A stretch of 44,061 nucleotides of DNA, from assembly GCA_949293265.1 (NCBI GenBank), contig CASFCK010000012.1, forward strand, positions 1 to 44,061, read 5' to 3'. This document shows positions 8,085 to 16,821 of this stretch, one piece after another. The position numbers and the translations under genes are program-made. A model generated the notes under the pieces. That model was not told where the DNA came from and searched no databases. It saw only the letters and a list, made by a program, of their open reading frames with translations. Origin of the DNA: an uncultured bacterium. Its GTDB lineage: Bacteria > Bacillota_I > Bacilli_A > Acholeplasmatales > Anaeroplasmataceae. The first letter of the stretch is position 1; each line of letters starts with the position of its first letter.

Positions 8085-10396
8085 CTTTTATTTGATTTGA
8101 ATGTAATAACTAATTTAGCAATTTTCTTGCCATCTAATGTTTTAACAGTTAATGTATTTCCATTACCATCAGAACTACCATACATTCTAATTGTACCATC
8201 TGGATTAGATGCAGTTGCATTACTAGCACTATTTTTAACGTTAGTTACACTAAATTTCTTAGCATCTAGATTAACTAATTCTGCATAGTTTTCAGTTTCA
8301 CTATTCATATTAGTATTGGTTGAAGCTGTACCATACATTTCTGCATCATAATCAACTACAAGATCACCAGTTTTATCAATATCAGTTGCTTTAATTGGAG
8401 AAATTTGTAATCCATTATAGCAATTCATATAACCACAAATTGTATAAATGCCATTATTTACTAAAGTATCATATTTATAGAAATTATTGTCAGAGTAGAT
8501 TGCCATTTTTTGTCTATCAACAACTAATTTACCACCTTGATATACAGCACCAGTAACTTGAACATACATACCTTGCATTAATTCTAATTCATCATTTTCA
8601 CGGTTCTTAATTAAATTTGTAATGTCAGTTGGAGTAACAGCTTGAGCTTCTGCACCAGTTGTAACTGCTGTAGCTAAATCTTCAGCTTCAACAATAACTT
8701 CTAATTTGCCATTATAAAGATCCTTTGTACCTTTTACAGTAACTGTATGATTCATAGCAAATTTTTCTTCCCAAGCAGCTTTATCTACATCATAAGCCAT
8801 TACATAATATCCGCCTTCAGCTGATTGAACTAAAGCCATACCACGACCTAATTCATCATCTTTGTTTTGTGAGAAGCCTACTGCATAAACAGTACCAGAA
8901 ACTTCTAATTCTTCTTCTGGTTTAGCAACGTAGTATTTTTCCCAAGTATTAAATTCTTCTTTTGCCCATGTTGTAAAGTAAACATATTCGCCACGAGCAG
9001 GAGCGTAATCATTTGGCTTTTCAAGATTTGTACCTAATTCTTCATCATCAACTATAACTTCTGCTCTAACTTCCATTTCAGTTAAATCCGCTGGCCATGT
9101 AACTTCATCAGCCATAGTTAAAATGTTACCATCTTTAACTTGTAAAACCTTTTGACTAGCTTTACCATTAACAATCCAGTTAACAACTACTCTTTCATCA
9201 GAAACAGTAGGTAATTGTAAACCTTCAGCTGGAAGTGGTTCAGCTTTTGAAATATAAGTAGGTAGTAATTCTGCCATTGCAGCTTCTAATTCAGAAACTG
9301 CAGCAGCTACTACTGACTCTACTGTTTCAGGTCTTTCTAGATCTGAAGCTAATTCAGTTAAATATAATCTAGCACCAGGAGCATCTTTGTCACCTGAACG
9401 ATAGTTAACTACGAAGTTAGCAGAAATTTTTTCTCCTTCTTTTAATGAAGACCATAATTTATAGATTTCATGTTGATCATTAAAGCTTGAATATTTAATT
9501 TGCATTTTAACAGTTTGACCTTCTGCATAACCTAATGTAATAGTCATATCTGAACTATCACCAGTAGGACCTTGAACTTCCATAACTGTAATATCTTCAA
9601 CTCTTACTAAGTCACCAACATGAAGATCAATATATTCTTGCATTGTTTCATATTCAGGAGCTACCCATTTACCAGCTTTTACTTCTTCAGTAATATTGAT
9701 AGGTTCAACTGTTTGTGTTTCACCTGTTAATTCAATAACACCTGTATTTTGTGCAACTTGTAATGAACCATTATAACTATCTTTTTCACCATTTATTTTA
9801 ACAACAGCGCCACGTACATATGAATCATATTGTTCTTTTGTACATTTTACTCTATATGCATAAATAGCACCTTTACCATCTAATGCTCTAATATTTAAAG
9901 ATGTATTGCCATAGCTTTCACTATATTCTTGTTTACCAACAATTACACCTTCAAATGCTACTGGATCACCACTTTCAGCATTAAAGAAGTTTTCAAATGT
10001 TGGTTCAGCTTCTTTTAATACTGTAAATTCGAATTTTTTAGTAGCTGAATCACCGTCTTTAGATACAGTAGCTGTTAAATTTACTTTAACATCTTCTTTA
10101 TCAGATGCAGGGCGAGTAATTTCAATTTTATATTTTTTATTTGTTGCGTTTGCTGAAACTTTAGCTACACTTGTTTGATCAACTGCCCAAGTAACATTAA
10201 ATTCAACATTTTCATATAATAATACAGCTGTAACTTCAAAATCAGCAATAATTTCTTTCTTATTTTGAGTAATTTGAAGTGTCTTTGCTGCATCAGCTGC
10301 TGTAGGACCTTTAGGTTCGTCATCCTTACATGCAACTACAACTACTACTGCTAATAAAGCTAGTAGCCCTAAAAATAATTTTTTAATCGCTTTCAT
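8066..10396 (-). CDS. Large lipoprotein with Ig-like module and tandem OB-fold nucleic-acid-binding-type domains (frameshifted near 3' end)
   Basis: I start at ATG 10396 (MKAIKKLF) because AAGGAG sits five bases before it; an ATG ten codons earlier lacks a ribosome binding site. Lipobox VVAC is followed by the shared Ig-like module (start ADAAKTLQIT, end FEFTVLKEAE). Two OB-fold-like repeats follow: the first around FEGVIVGKQEYSES and VVKINGEKDSYNGSLQV, the second around VSGTVYAVGFSQN and TVTVKGTKDLYNGKLEV. Such folds accompany extracellular nucleases, but no catalytic motif is visible here. It probably binds nucleic acid or another polymer at the surface. The frame ends with a short alien tail (EMLHN), while the natural C-terminus continues in another frame to 7905. 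It lies directly downstream of the importer's binding protein. Confidence 0.8.
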   Translation of the reverse strand: MKAIKKLFLGLLALLAVVVVVACKDDEPKGPTAADAAKTLQITQNKKEIIADFEVTAVLLYENVEFNVTWAVDQTSVAKVSANATNKKYKIEITRPASDKEDVKVNLTATVSKDGDSATKKFEFTVLKEAEPTFENFFNAESGDPVAFEGVIVGKQEYSESYGNTSLNIRALDGKGAIYAYRVKCTKEQYDSYVRGAVVKINGEKDSYNGSLQVAQNTGVIELTGETQTVEPINITEEVKAGKWVAPEYETMQEYIDLHVGDLVRVEDITVMEVQGPTGDSSDMTITLGYAEGQTVKMQIKYSSFNDQHEIYKLWSSLKEGEKISANFVVNYRSGDKDAPGARLYLTELASDLERPETVESVVAAAVSELEAAMAELLPTYISKAEPLPAEGLQLPTVSDERVVVNWIVNGKASQKVLQVKDGNILTMADEVTWPADLTEMEVRAEVIVDDEELGTNLEKPNDYAPARGEYVYFTTWAKEEFNTWEKYYVAKPEEELEVSGTVYAVGFSQNKDDELGRGMALVQSAEGGYYVMAYDVDKAAWEEKFAMNHTVTVKGTKDLYNGKLEVIVEAEDLATAVTTGAEAQAVTPTDITNLIKNRENDELELMQGMYVQVTGAVYQGGKLVVDRQKMAIYSDNNFYKYDTLVNNGIYTICGYMNCYNGLQISPIKATDIDKTGDLVVDYDAEMYGTASTNTNMNSETENYAELVNLDAKKFSVTNVKNSASNATASNPDGTIRMYGSSDGNGNTLTVKTLDGKKIAKLVITFKSNKSEMLHN

Positions 10397-10517
10397 AAAA
10401 TCTCCTTGTAAATTATTTGAAAACATTTTGTCTATTTCTAGACCTTAATCCAACTCTCATTAATATTTTAATATTTAACTATTTCATTTTTAAACTATAA
10501 CTTAAAATAAAGGGTTT

Positions 10518-10546
10518 AGTTATACCGCCTTTAAGACGGTATAACT
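10518..10546 (-). terminator. Stem-loop between importer binding protein and OB-fold lipoprotein genes
   Basis: A perfect ten-base-pair stem, AGTTATACCG (10518-10527) with CGGTATAACT (10537-10546), has a nine-base loop. On the minus strand it follows the stop at 10556, but the U-tract after it is interrupted (AAACCCTTTATTTT). It may be a leaky terminator or an mRNA-stabilising hairpin that sets the binding protein above downstream genes. Confidence 0.6.
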
Positions 10547-10555
10547 ATTATTTTT

Positions 10556-11947
10556 TTAACTTGCTTGATATTCGCATTCTTCAATGCCTAGTTCTAATCT
10601 ATCAGCAATATAAGCAGCTATATCATTACCTTGATATTCTAAAACATCGGCTACGATAGAACCAACTTCTTGACGAGCTACTGAAGAACCTACAAAGGCA
10701 GGTGAAGTGTAATAGAAATCTTGTTGATCAACAGCTAGTTTTGCAGCTTTTGCGGAAACGCCTTTTTCTGAGTTGGCTGTTGAATTATCTAAATATGCTT
10801 GATATTCATCTGTATTAACGGCTTCATTTGTTACAGGAATATAGCCTTGTAATTGAGCAAATTCATTTTGATATCCACTGCATAATAAGAATTGAGCAAA
10901 TAACCATGTAGCTAATACTTCTTGTGGATCATCTTTCTTGAAGAAACAGAAAGAAGGACCTTGAGAAATAACTTTCTTATTATTTAAATCAGCTTGAGGA
11001 TACATTGCTACACCAGTTTCAAATTCTTCTGAATAACAATAAGTTGAACCACCAGTAGAACCAATTGTCATATAAACTCTATTTGCAGCTGTAGTATCAG
11101 TAAATTTATCATTAGTATAAGAATCATTATTAGTTGCTTTAGTAATAAAGTAACCATCTCTATAATATTCTTGTAATTTAGATAATTGTTGTTTTGCACC
11201 ATCGTTATTGAATAGGAATCTATCACCAGTAGCTGATGTATAATCGAAACCATATTGTTCAGATAAAGTGATAAATAAATTATCTTCACTATCAATACCA
11301 AGAGGTGTTGAATTAGGATCTATTTCTTTAATTTTTGCACATAAAGCCCACATTTCATCCCAAGTTTCAGGAACTTCTAGATTATGTTCTTCGAAGAAAT
11401 CTACATTATAGAATAATGCTTCTGTAGATTTTAAGAATGGTAATGTGTATGTACGGTTATCGCCAAACGCCTTACCTTCATTTAAGAAAGCTGCGATTAC
11501 ATCTTCTTTAGCAACGCCGTCAAACTTTAATTCTGAGCCACCTAAACCATATTTTTCATCATCAATTAATGAATCGATTGAAATTGTAATTTGTGATTCA
11601 TTATAGATTGCTACGTGATCTGGGTAGCAATATGCCATATTAGGGAAACCTCTAGTACCTAAGTTAGTAATAACTTGGTCTCTAACTTCATCATATCCAC
11701 CAATTTGTTGAGCATCAATTGTAATATTTGGATATAATTCTTTAAAATCGGCAATAGCTTCGTTCAATACTGTTTGTCCTTTTTCTTTACCCATTGTATG
11801 CCAGAAAGTAACTGTTATTTGTTGTTCTTCATTAAAACTTTCTGGAACATCGAAACTAGGATCATAAGTTGAACCACCTGTACCATTACATGCTGCTAGA
11901 GAGAATGCAGCAAGAGCACCTAATGCGGCACCAAAAAATTTTTTCAT
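10556..11947 (-). CDS. ABC transporter extracellular solute-binding lipoprotein (family 1)
   Basis: The start at ATG 11947 is chosen because GGAGGT (11958-11963) lies ten bases upstream; the ATG at 11965 overlaps that site. The resulting ~463-residue protein begins MKKFFGAALGALAAFSLAAC with an acylatable Cys. It continues with family 1 binding-protein features: ITVTFWHTMGKEKG, IQIGGYDEVRDQV-like early lobe, LPFLKSTEALFYNVDFF and PETWDEMWALCAKI. Bacterial proteins of this class bind oligosaccharides, glycerol-3-phosphate or related solutes and deliver them to CUT1 importers. It is the fourth gene of the importer operon (ATPase, permease, permease, binding protein). Substrate cannot be read from sequence; the surrounding nuclease lipoproteins suggest a nucleoside or nucleotide-derived substrate, which is inference. 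Confidence 0.88.
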   Translation of the reverse strand: MKKFFGAALGALAAFSLAACNGTGGSTYDPSFDVPESFNEEQQITVTFWHTMGKEKGQTVLNEAIADFKELYPNITIDAQQIGGYDEVRDQVITNLGTRGFPNMAYCYPDHVAIYNESQITISIDSLIDDEKYGLGGSELKFDGVAKEDVIAAFLNEGKAFGDNRTYTLPFLKSTEALFYNVDFFEEHNLEVPETWDEMWALCAKIKEIDPNSTPLGIDSEDNLFITLSEQYGFDYTSATGDRFLFNNDGAKQQLSKLQEYYRDGYFITKATNNDSYTNDKFTDTTAANRVYMTIGSTGGSTYCYSEEFETGVAMYPQADLNNKKVISQGPSFCFFKKDDPQEVLATWLFAQFLLCSGYQNEFAQLQGYIPVTNEAVNTDEYQAYLDNSTANSEKGVSAKAAKLAVDQQDFYYTSPAFVGSSVARQEVGSIVADVLEYQGNDIAAYIADRLELGIEECEYQAS

Positions 11948-11969
11948 TTTTCTTTTTACCTCCATAATT

Positions 11970-12860
11970 TTATCCCTTAATACCGGCTTTAGACACGCCT
12001 CTCATAATATATTTTCTAAAGAAAATAAATACTAAGATAAGCGGAATAGAGACGATAGTAACGGCAGCCATTTGTAGTGGGTAGTTAACTCTACCACCTG
12101 CTTCTGTACCTGTGAATGCTTCACGTAAACCATTTGTGATAAGTTTAAATTCATCGCTTGTAGTAACAAGTCTTGGCCATACGTAAGCGTTCCATGCACC
12201 CATCATTTTTAAAATTGTTATTGAAACAATTGATGGGGCTGATAATGGTACTAAAACTTTTAAAAGATATTTCATATCGCTTGTGCCATCAACTTTAGCA
12301 GCCAAATATAATTCATTTGGAACTTGTTTAAAGTTTTGACGCAATAGATAAATATAGAATACACTGACTAAGAATGGAACTACTTGTACGATGATTGTGT
12401 CTTGCCAACCAAGTCTTGAAATAGTTTCATAGTTAGATACAGTAAACATTTCACCAGGAATCATCATTGTTGCTAATAAGATTGTGAATATTAAGTCACG
12501 ACCTTTAAAATTCATTTTAGCAAAGGCAAATGCGGCTAAAACAGTTATAACAAGTGATAATAATGTTGAAACAATACCAACAATAACTGTATTAATCATA
12601 TATCTAGAGAAATCAGCCGCTGCCATTGAGTTTGGATAATTTTCCCAATGGATTGTTGTTGGGAAGAATGTTGGATTAACTAAATAGTATTCATCCATAT
12701 CTTTTAATGATGATATAATCATCCAATAAAATGGGAATATTATTATAAATGCAATAAAGAATAAGAATAAATAAGTTATAACTAGTCTTACAACTTTAGT
12801 AACATTTTGTTTTCTTTTTACAGCATTAATATTCATTACATTATCATGAGTTGCTTGCAT
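11970..12860 (-). CDS. CUT1-type ABC importer permease (MalG/UgpE-like)
   Basis: This 296-residue, six-helix membrane protein has a binding-protein-dependent transport permease domain. The EAA loop that docks the ATPase reads NELYLAAKVDGTSDM, followed by VPLSAPS. The first helix is near VRLVITYLFLFFIAFIII. A start with AGGAGGTAA seven bases upstream supports ATG 12860. It lies ten bases after the other permease gene and 22 bases before the binding-protein start, so all are co-transcribed. Its N-terminus MQATHDN repeats a peptide found at the start of the partner permease (LQATHDK), which is unusual for these otherwise diverged subunits. Confidence 0.9.
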   Translation of the reverse strand: MQATHDNVMNINAVKRKQNVTKVVRLVITYLFLFFIAFIIIFPFYWMIISSLKDMDEYYLVNPTFFPTTIHWENYPNSMAAADFSRYMINTVIVGIVSTLLSLVITVLAAFAFAKMNFKGRDLIFTILLATMMIPGEMFTVSNYETISRLGWQDTIIVQVVPFLVSVFYIYLLRQNFKQVPNELYLAAKVDGTSDMKYLLKVLVPLSAPSIVSITILKMMGAWNAYVWPRLVTTSDEFKLITNGLREAFTGTEAGGRVNYPLQMAAVTIVSIPLILVFIFFRKYIMRGVSKAGIKG

Positions 12861-12870
12861 AAGTTACCTC

Positions 12871-13899
12871 CTAATAATGAACTTTCTTCTTATTTACATA
12901 TAAGTTAATAGCTGTAAATACCATAATTATAGCAAATAAGATCATTGCTCCGGCTGCTGCACGACCAGTTTGATAACTACCAGTTAAACTTGTATAGATA
13001 TAACCAACCATCGTGTTCATACCATATCTTCTTAAATTGTCACCAAAGATACCTACAGCACTCGTGTATTCTTTAAATGCTCCAATAAGACTTGTAGTAA
13101 ATACATAAGCAATCATTGGTGATAATAGAGGAACTGTAATTTTTGTAAACACTCTAAATCTTGGTGTAGATTCAATTTTAGCAGCATCATAATATTGTTT
13201 GTTTACGCTTTGTAAGGCACCAAGTAAAATCATAATCTTAAATGGTAAAGCATTCCAAATTATATATGTACATAAAACAAACATTTTATTTAATTTAGGT
13301 GCACCTGCACTAATCCAATCTATTGGGTCAACTCCAAATAAACCAAGGAAAGAGTTAAATACACCAACAGTTGAAACTATACCATCACCCGTTCTAACAA
13401 AACTAAACATTACGTTAAATACCATACCAATGGCAATACCATTTGTTACATATGGTAAGAAATAAATAGTTTGTAGTGCACTACGTAGTGGTTTAATACT
13501 ATTTAATGCTACTGCTATTATAAGTGACAATATTGTAGAAATTGGAACTGTTACAACAACTATAATGAATGTATTAAGTAATATTTCTTTAAAACCTGAA
13601 TAAGTAACAACATCAATATAGTTTTCAACCCCAAATGTAAAACTAACACCTGTACTTGCAGTTGTAGATTTATAACCATTTAAGAATGAAATGTAGATTG
13701 TTCTAAAGAAAGGATAAAATGTAAATATTGCTAATAAAATAATAGCTGGTAATAAATAAACATATCCTTTTTGATCGCCTAAAACCTTTAATAACTTTTG
13801 GCCAAAAGTTTTTGGTTTTCTGCTGCCGCCTCTTTCTGAAGGAATTAATGACGGTTCTTGATATCTTTTATCATGAGTGGCTTGTAATGTTTCTTGCAT
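12871..13899 (-). CDS. CUT1-type ABC importer permease (MalF/UgpA-like)
   Basis: The 342-residue permease has about six transmembrane helices; the first is GYVYLLPAIILLAIFTFYPF, typical of UgpA/LacF-type subunits. An EAA loop reads KQYYDAAKIESTPRF, followed by VPLLSPM. It overlaps the ATPase gene by one base (TAATG), implying translational coupling. It pairs with the permease at 11970 to form the membrane channel of the importer. The N-terminal ~30 residues are hydrophilic and contain LQATHDK, shared with the partner. The family is certain; substrate is not determined. Confidence 0.9.
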   Translation of the reverse strand: MQETLQATHDKRYQEPSLIPSERGGSRKPKTFGQKLLKVLGDQKGYVYLLPAIILLAIFTFYPFFRTIYISFLNGYKSTTASTGVSFTFGVENYIDVVTYSGFKEILLNTFIIVVVTVPISTILSLIIAVALNSIKPLRSALQTIYFLPYVTNGIAIGMVFNVMFSFVRTGDGIVSTVGVFNSFLGLFGVDPIDWISAGAPKLNKMFVLCTYIIWNALPFKIMILLGALQSVNKQYYDAAKIESTPRFRVFTKITVPLLSPMIAYVFTTSLIGAFKEYTSAVGIFGDNLRRYGMNTMVGYIYTSLTGSYQTGRAAAGAMILFAIIMVFTAINLYVNKKKVHY

Positions 13900-14966
13900 T
13901 ATCTAAGCCTCTCTTCCGTTTCTGCACTAAATAATAAGACTTTTTGTGGTCTTAAATTAAATTTAATTTCTCCTTCAGTTGGCATTGCAGTTAAAGAATC
14001 AACAATTGATCTAATTGTTGGTTTTTGACTTAAATTATGTTTAGAAACAATTGAAATGTCACGTCCCATAACTTCTAAGTGATCGATATGGCAAGTTAAA
14101 ACACCTTCTGGATCTACTATAAACCCTTCCGGACGAATACCAACAAATATTTCTTGGTCTTCATGGTTAGTATCCATTATTCTTTCTTCACCAATATATA
14201 CACCACCATTTTTAATAAATCCTTTAAAAATGTTAATAGGAGGTGTACCTAAGAAATTAGCTACGAATAGATTAACAGGATCGTCATAAACATCTTGTGG
14301 TTTACCTACTTGTTGCATAACCCCAAGTTTCATAACGACAATATAATCAGAGATTGACATTGCTTCTTCTTGGTCGTGAGTAACGAAGATTGTTGTTACA
14401 CCTGTTTCTCTTTGAATACGTTTAATTTCTTCACGAGTTTGTAAACGAAGTCTAGCATCTAGGTTAGATAGTGGTTCATCTAGTAATAAAACTGCTGGAT
14501 TTTTAACTAGGGCACGTGCTATAGCTACACGTTGTTGTTGACCACCTGATAATTCACTAGGCTTACGATCCATTAAGTTTTCGATTTGAACAATTTTAGC
14601 TGTTTCAAATGCTTTAATTGTAGCTTCTTTCTTGTTCATACGATGATTTAAAAGCGGGAACATAATGTTTTGCGCAACAGTCATATGTGGGAATAAAGCA
14701 TAATTTTGGAAAACCATTCCAATTTCTCTTTTTTCTGCTGCAAGATCAGTAACATCAGCGTCACCAAAGAAAATACGTCCTGCTGTTGGTTCTTGTAAAC
14801 CTGAAATCATATAAAGCGTTGTTGATTTACCACAACCAGAAGGTCCAAGTAAACCGATTAGTTTGCCATCTGGGATTTCAATATTTAAATCATCTACGGC
14901 TCTAACCTCACTTTTTTGCTTCTTGTTTGTGAAAATTTTAGTTAAGTGTTCTAATACAACTTTCAT
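13899..14966 (-). CDS. ABC importer ATP-binding protein (UgpC/MsmK-like)
   Basis: The 355-residue protein has Walker A GPSGCGKST, Q-loop VFQNYALFPHMT, signature LSGGQQQR, Walker B VLLLDEPLSNLD and H-loop FVTHDQEEA. These are followed by a C-terminal TOBE-type regulatory domain (about 240-355, NIFKGFIKNGG, VGIRPEGF). The arrangement is that of UgpC/MalK/MsmK ATPases, which energise CUT1 sugar importers and can serve several importers. It is the first gene of the operon, with ribosome binding site GGAGGAA. An imperfect palindrome that overlaps a weak promoter lies about 30 bases upstream. As a possibly shared energising subunit, it might power more than the adjacent permeases. Confidence 0.93.
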   Translation of the reverse strand: MKVVLEHLTKIFTNKKQKSEVRAVDDLNIEIPDGKLIGLLGPSGCGKSTTLYMISGLQEPTAGRIFFGDADVTDLAAEKREIGMVFQNYALFPHMTVAQNIMFPLLNHRMNKKEATIKAFETAKIVQIENLMDRKPSELSGGQQQRVAIARALVKNPAVLLLDEPLSNLDARLRLQTREEIKRIQRETGVTTIFVTHDQEEAMSISDYIVVMKLGVMQQVGKPQDVYDDPVNLFVANFLGTPPINIFKGFIKNGGVYIGEERIMDTNHEDQEIFVGIRPEGFIVDPEGVLTCHIDHLEVMGRDISIVSKHNLSQKPTIRSIVDSLTAMPTEGEIKFNLRPQKVLLFSAETEERLR

Positions 14967-14992
14967 AATTCCTCCAAATGAGTAAATTTTGT

Positions 14993-15029
14993 CCTTTATG
15001 ATTTTATCATAAGGAATAAAAAGATTAAA
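14993..15029 (-). promoter_or_regulatory. Promoter with overlapping palindrome before the importer operon
   Basis: On the minus strand TTTAAT (15024-15029), 17 bases and TAAAAT (15001-15006) form a weak promoter. An imperfect inverted repeat, CCTTATGAT and ATCATAAAGG around AAA (14993-15014), covers the -10 and start region. It is a candidate operator for substrate-dependent control of the importer. Confidence 0.5.
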
Positions 15030-15061
15030 GATTTTTGTGAATTTTTACTTTCTCTTTACAA

Positions 15062-16441
15062 TTAAAATTCTAAGTTTTTAGGTGTTCTTGGGAACGGTAT
15101 AACATCACGAATATTTTCAACACCCGTAATATACATAAGTAAACGTTCAAATCCCATGCCAAATCCACTATGAATACAGCCTCCATAGCGACGAGTGTTT
15201 AAATACCAATCCATTGATTCTGGTTTAATGCCAAACTCAGCCATTCTATTTAGCAATAAATCCATTCTTTCTTCTCTTTGTGACCCTCCACAAAGTTCAC
15301 CTGAACCTGGAACTAATAAATCGACTGCAGCCACAGTCTTTCTATCATCATTAAGACGCATGTAGAAAGCCTTAATTTCTTCTGGCCAATCTCTAACAAA
15401 AACCGGACACTTAAAATAAGTTTCTGTTAAATATTTTTCATGCTCACGACCTAAGTCTTTACCATATTCTGGTTCTTCTTCAAAATCAACTTTAGCTTCC
15501 TTTAATAAAGTGATTGCGTCATGATGTGATATTCTTACAAAATCTTTATTTAAAACCGCTTGAAGACGTTCGATTAAACCTTTTTCAACAAATTTGTCAA
15601 AGAAAGCCATCTCTTCTTTAGCGTGTTCTAAAACGTAATTAATGATATATTTAACCATTTCTTCCATGATATCCATGTCATCATTGATATCAGCAAAAGC
15701 CATTTCTGGTTCAATCATCCAAAATTCACTAGCATGTCTTAAAGTGTTAGAATTTTCTGCTCTAAACGCCGGACCAAATGTATATACATTACTGAATGCT
15801 AAGGCATAAGCTTCAGCTTCTAATTGACCTGTTACAGTTAAATTAGCTGGTTTGCCAAAGAAATCTTTTGTATAATCAACCTCTTTGTTACCTATTTTAG
15901 TTAAATCAAGAGTTGTAACTTGAAACATTTGCCCTGCCCCTTCACCATCATTTGCTGTAATAATTGGGGTATGAACATAAACAAATCTTTTTTCTTGAAA
16001 AAAGTGGTGTATTGCCATAGCACAAATACTTCTAACTCTAAAAACAGCACTAAATAAATTTGTTCTTGGTCTTAAATCAGCATGTTCTCTTAAAAATTCT
16101 CTAGTATGACGTTTTGGTTGAATAGGATATGACTCATCACAACCTCCAAGTAAAACAAAACTTGTAGCTTTAACTTCAAATGGTTGTGCATTATTAGGAG
16201 TTAAAACAACAATACCTTTTATTTCTATAGACATACCTGCCCTAACTTTTCTAGCCTCATCTACACCTTTAGTTTGTTCATCATAAACGACTTGAATAGA
16301 ATTAAAAAAAGTACCATCGTTTAACATAATAAAGCCAAAAGCTTTTTGATCTCTATTGCTTCTAACCCAACCTTTTAGTGTAACTTCTTTACCTTCATAT
16401 TTAGCTGGTTCTTCATAAATTTGATAACTTAAATCTCTCAT
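15062..16441 (-). CDS. asnS: Asparaginyl-tRNA synthetase
   Basis: This 459-residue protein has the usual length and order of class II AsnRS. An N-terminal OB-fold anticodon-binding domain ([19 protein letters not shown], residues ~19-105) is followed by the class II catalytic core with motif 2 around [20 protein letters not shown] and motif 3 [15 protein letters not shown] near the C-terminus. FRAENSNT with MIEPEMAF distinguishes AsnRS from AspRS. It charges tRNA-Asn in the cytosol. Translation starts at ATG 16441 after AGAGGAG. The leader is a T-box riboswitch whose specifier codon is AAC (Asn), which independently confirms the amino acid. Confidence 0.96.
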   Translation of the reverse strand: MRDLSYQIYEEPAKYEGKEVTLKGWVRSNRDQKAFGFIMLNDGTFFNSIQVVYDEQTKGVDEARKVRAGMSIEIKGIVVLTPNNAQPFEVKATSFVLLGGCDESYPIQPKRHTREFLREHADLRPRTNLFSAVFRVRSICAMAIHHFFQEKRFVYVHTPIITANDGEGAGQMFQVTTLDLTKIGNKEVDYTKDFFGKPANLTVTGQLEAEAYALAFSNVYTFGPAFRAENSNTLRHASEFWMIEPEMAFADINDDMDIMEEMVKYIINYVLEHAKEEMAFFDKFVEKGLIERLQAVLNKDFVRISHHDAITLLKEAKVDFEEEPEYGKDLGREHEKYLTETYFKCPVFVRDWPEEIKAFYMRLNDDRKTVAAVDLLVPGSGELCGGSQREERMDLLLNRMAEFGIKPESMDWYLNTRRYGGCIHSGFGMGFERLLMYITGVENIRDVIPFPRTPKNLEF

Positions 16442-16460
16442 TTTTTCTCCTCTTTCTAAA

Positions 16461-16668
16461 TTTATATCTAAAGGACGAATATAATCCGCGGTACCACCTT
16501 AATTCTAGATATAAACCTAGCACTCAAATCTGTTAACGCCAGCTACGGGTAGTTCTAATTAATTCTTCTACCACTTAAAGATGTTGTCCAATAACAAGAT
16601 TTATTTGTTTTCACCAACCACAAATTCTCTAAAAAATCTTTTGTTATTTTTCTTCTTTGCATAACTTT
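16461..16668 (-). promoter_or_regulatory. T-box riboswitch leader of asnS (specifier AAC)
   Basis: The conserved T-box AAGGTGGTACCGCGG reads on the minus strand at 16500-16486, followed by CGTCCTTT (16477-16470), the paired element. Stem I carries the AGAGA element and GTGGTTGGTG, and the specifier loop gives GGACAACATC with AAC at 16585-16583. Uncharged tRNA-Asn should stabilise the antiterminator-type fold. TTTATATCTA and TAGATATAAA flank the T-box as a perfect inverted repeat that extends this fold. No run of U follows before the ribosome binding site. CCTTT can instead pair with AAAGAGG at the start signal, so control may be translational rather than by termination. Confidence 0.9.
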
Positions 16669-16682
16669 AGTATCTCAATATA

Positions 16683-16711
16683 ATGATACACCAAAATTGT
16701 TGTTTTGTCTA
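16683..16711 (-). promoter_or_regulatory. Promoter of the asnS T-box transcript
   Basis: Minus-strand TAGACA (16706-16711), 17 bases, TATCAT (16683-16688), about ten bases before Stem I. The remainder of the 16442-16856 gap holds the T-box leader, this promoter, the terminator of the next gene, and an AT-rich stretch (16712-16821) in which I see nothing further. Confidence 0.55.
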
Positions 16712-16821
16712 TCAAAATTATTATATATTTTTAAAGAAATAAATCAACAAAAATGGTTGTTATAAAAGCTTATTTTGTTGTTTTTATAATACTTTTTAAT
16801 GATTTATAAGTGTTAATTAAT

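Noticed and set aside
8070-8288. A plus-strand open frame opposite the OB-fold lipoprotein gene
   Set aside because: It is antisense to a well-supported gene, has no ribosome binding site or recognisable domain, and reads like a mirror of the minus-strand codons.
16712-16821. Repeated AACAAC/GTTGTT words and a small hairpin between the asnS promoter and the next terminator
   Set aside because: Short low-complexity AT-rich words; no conserved RNA fold or promoter could be recognised.
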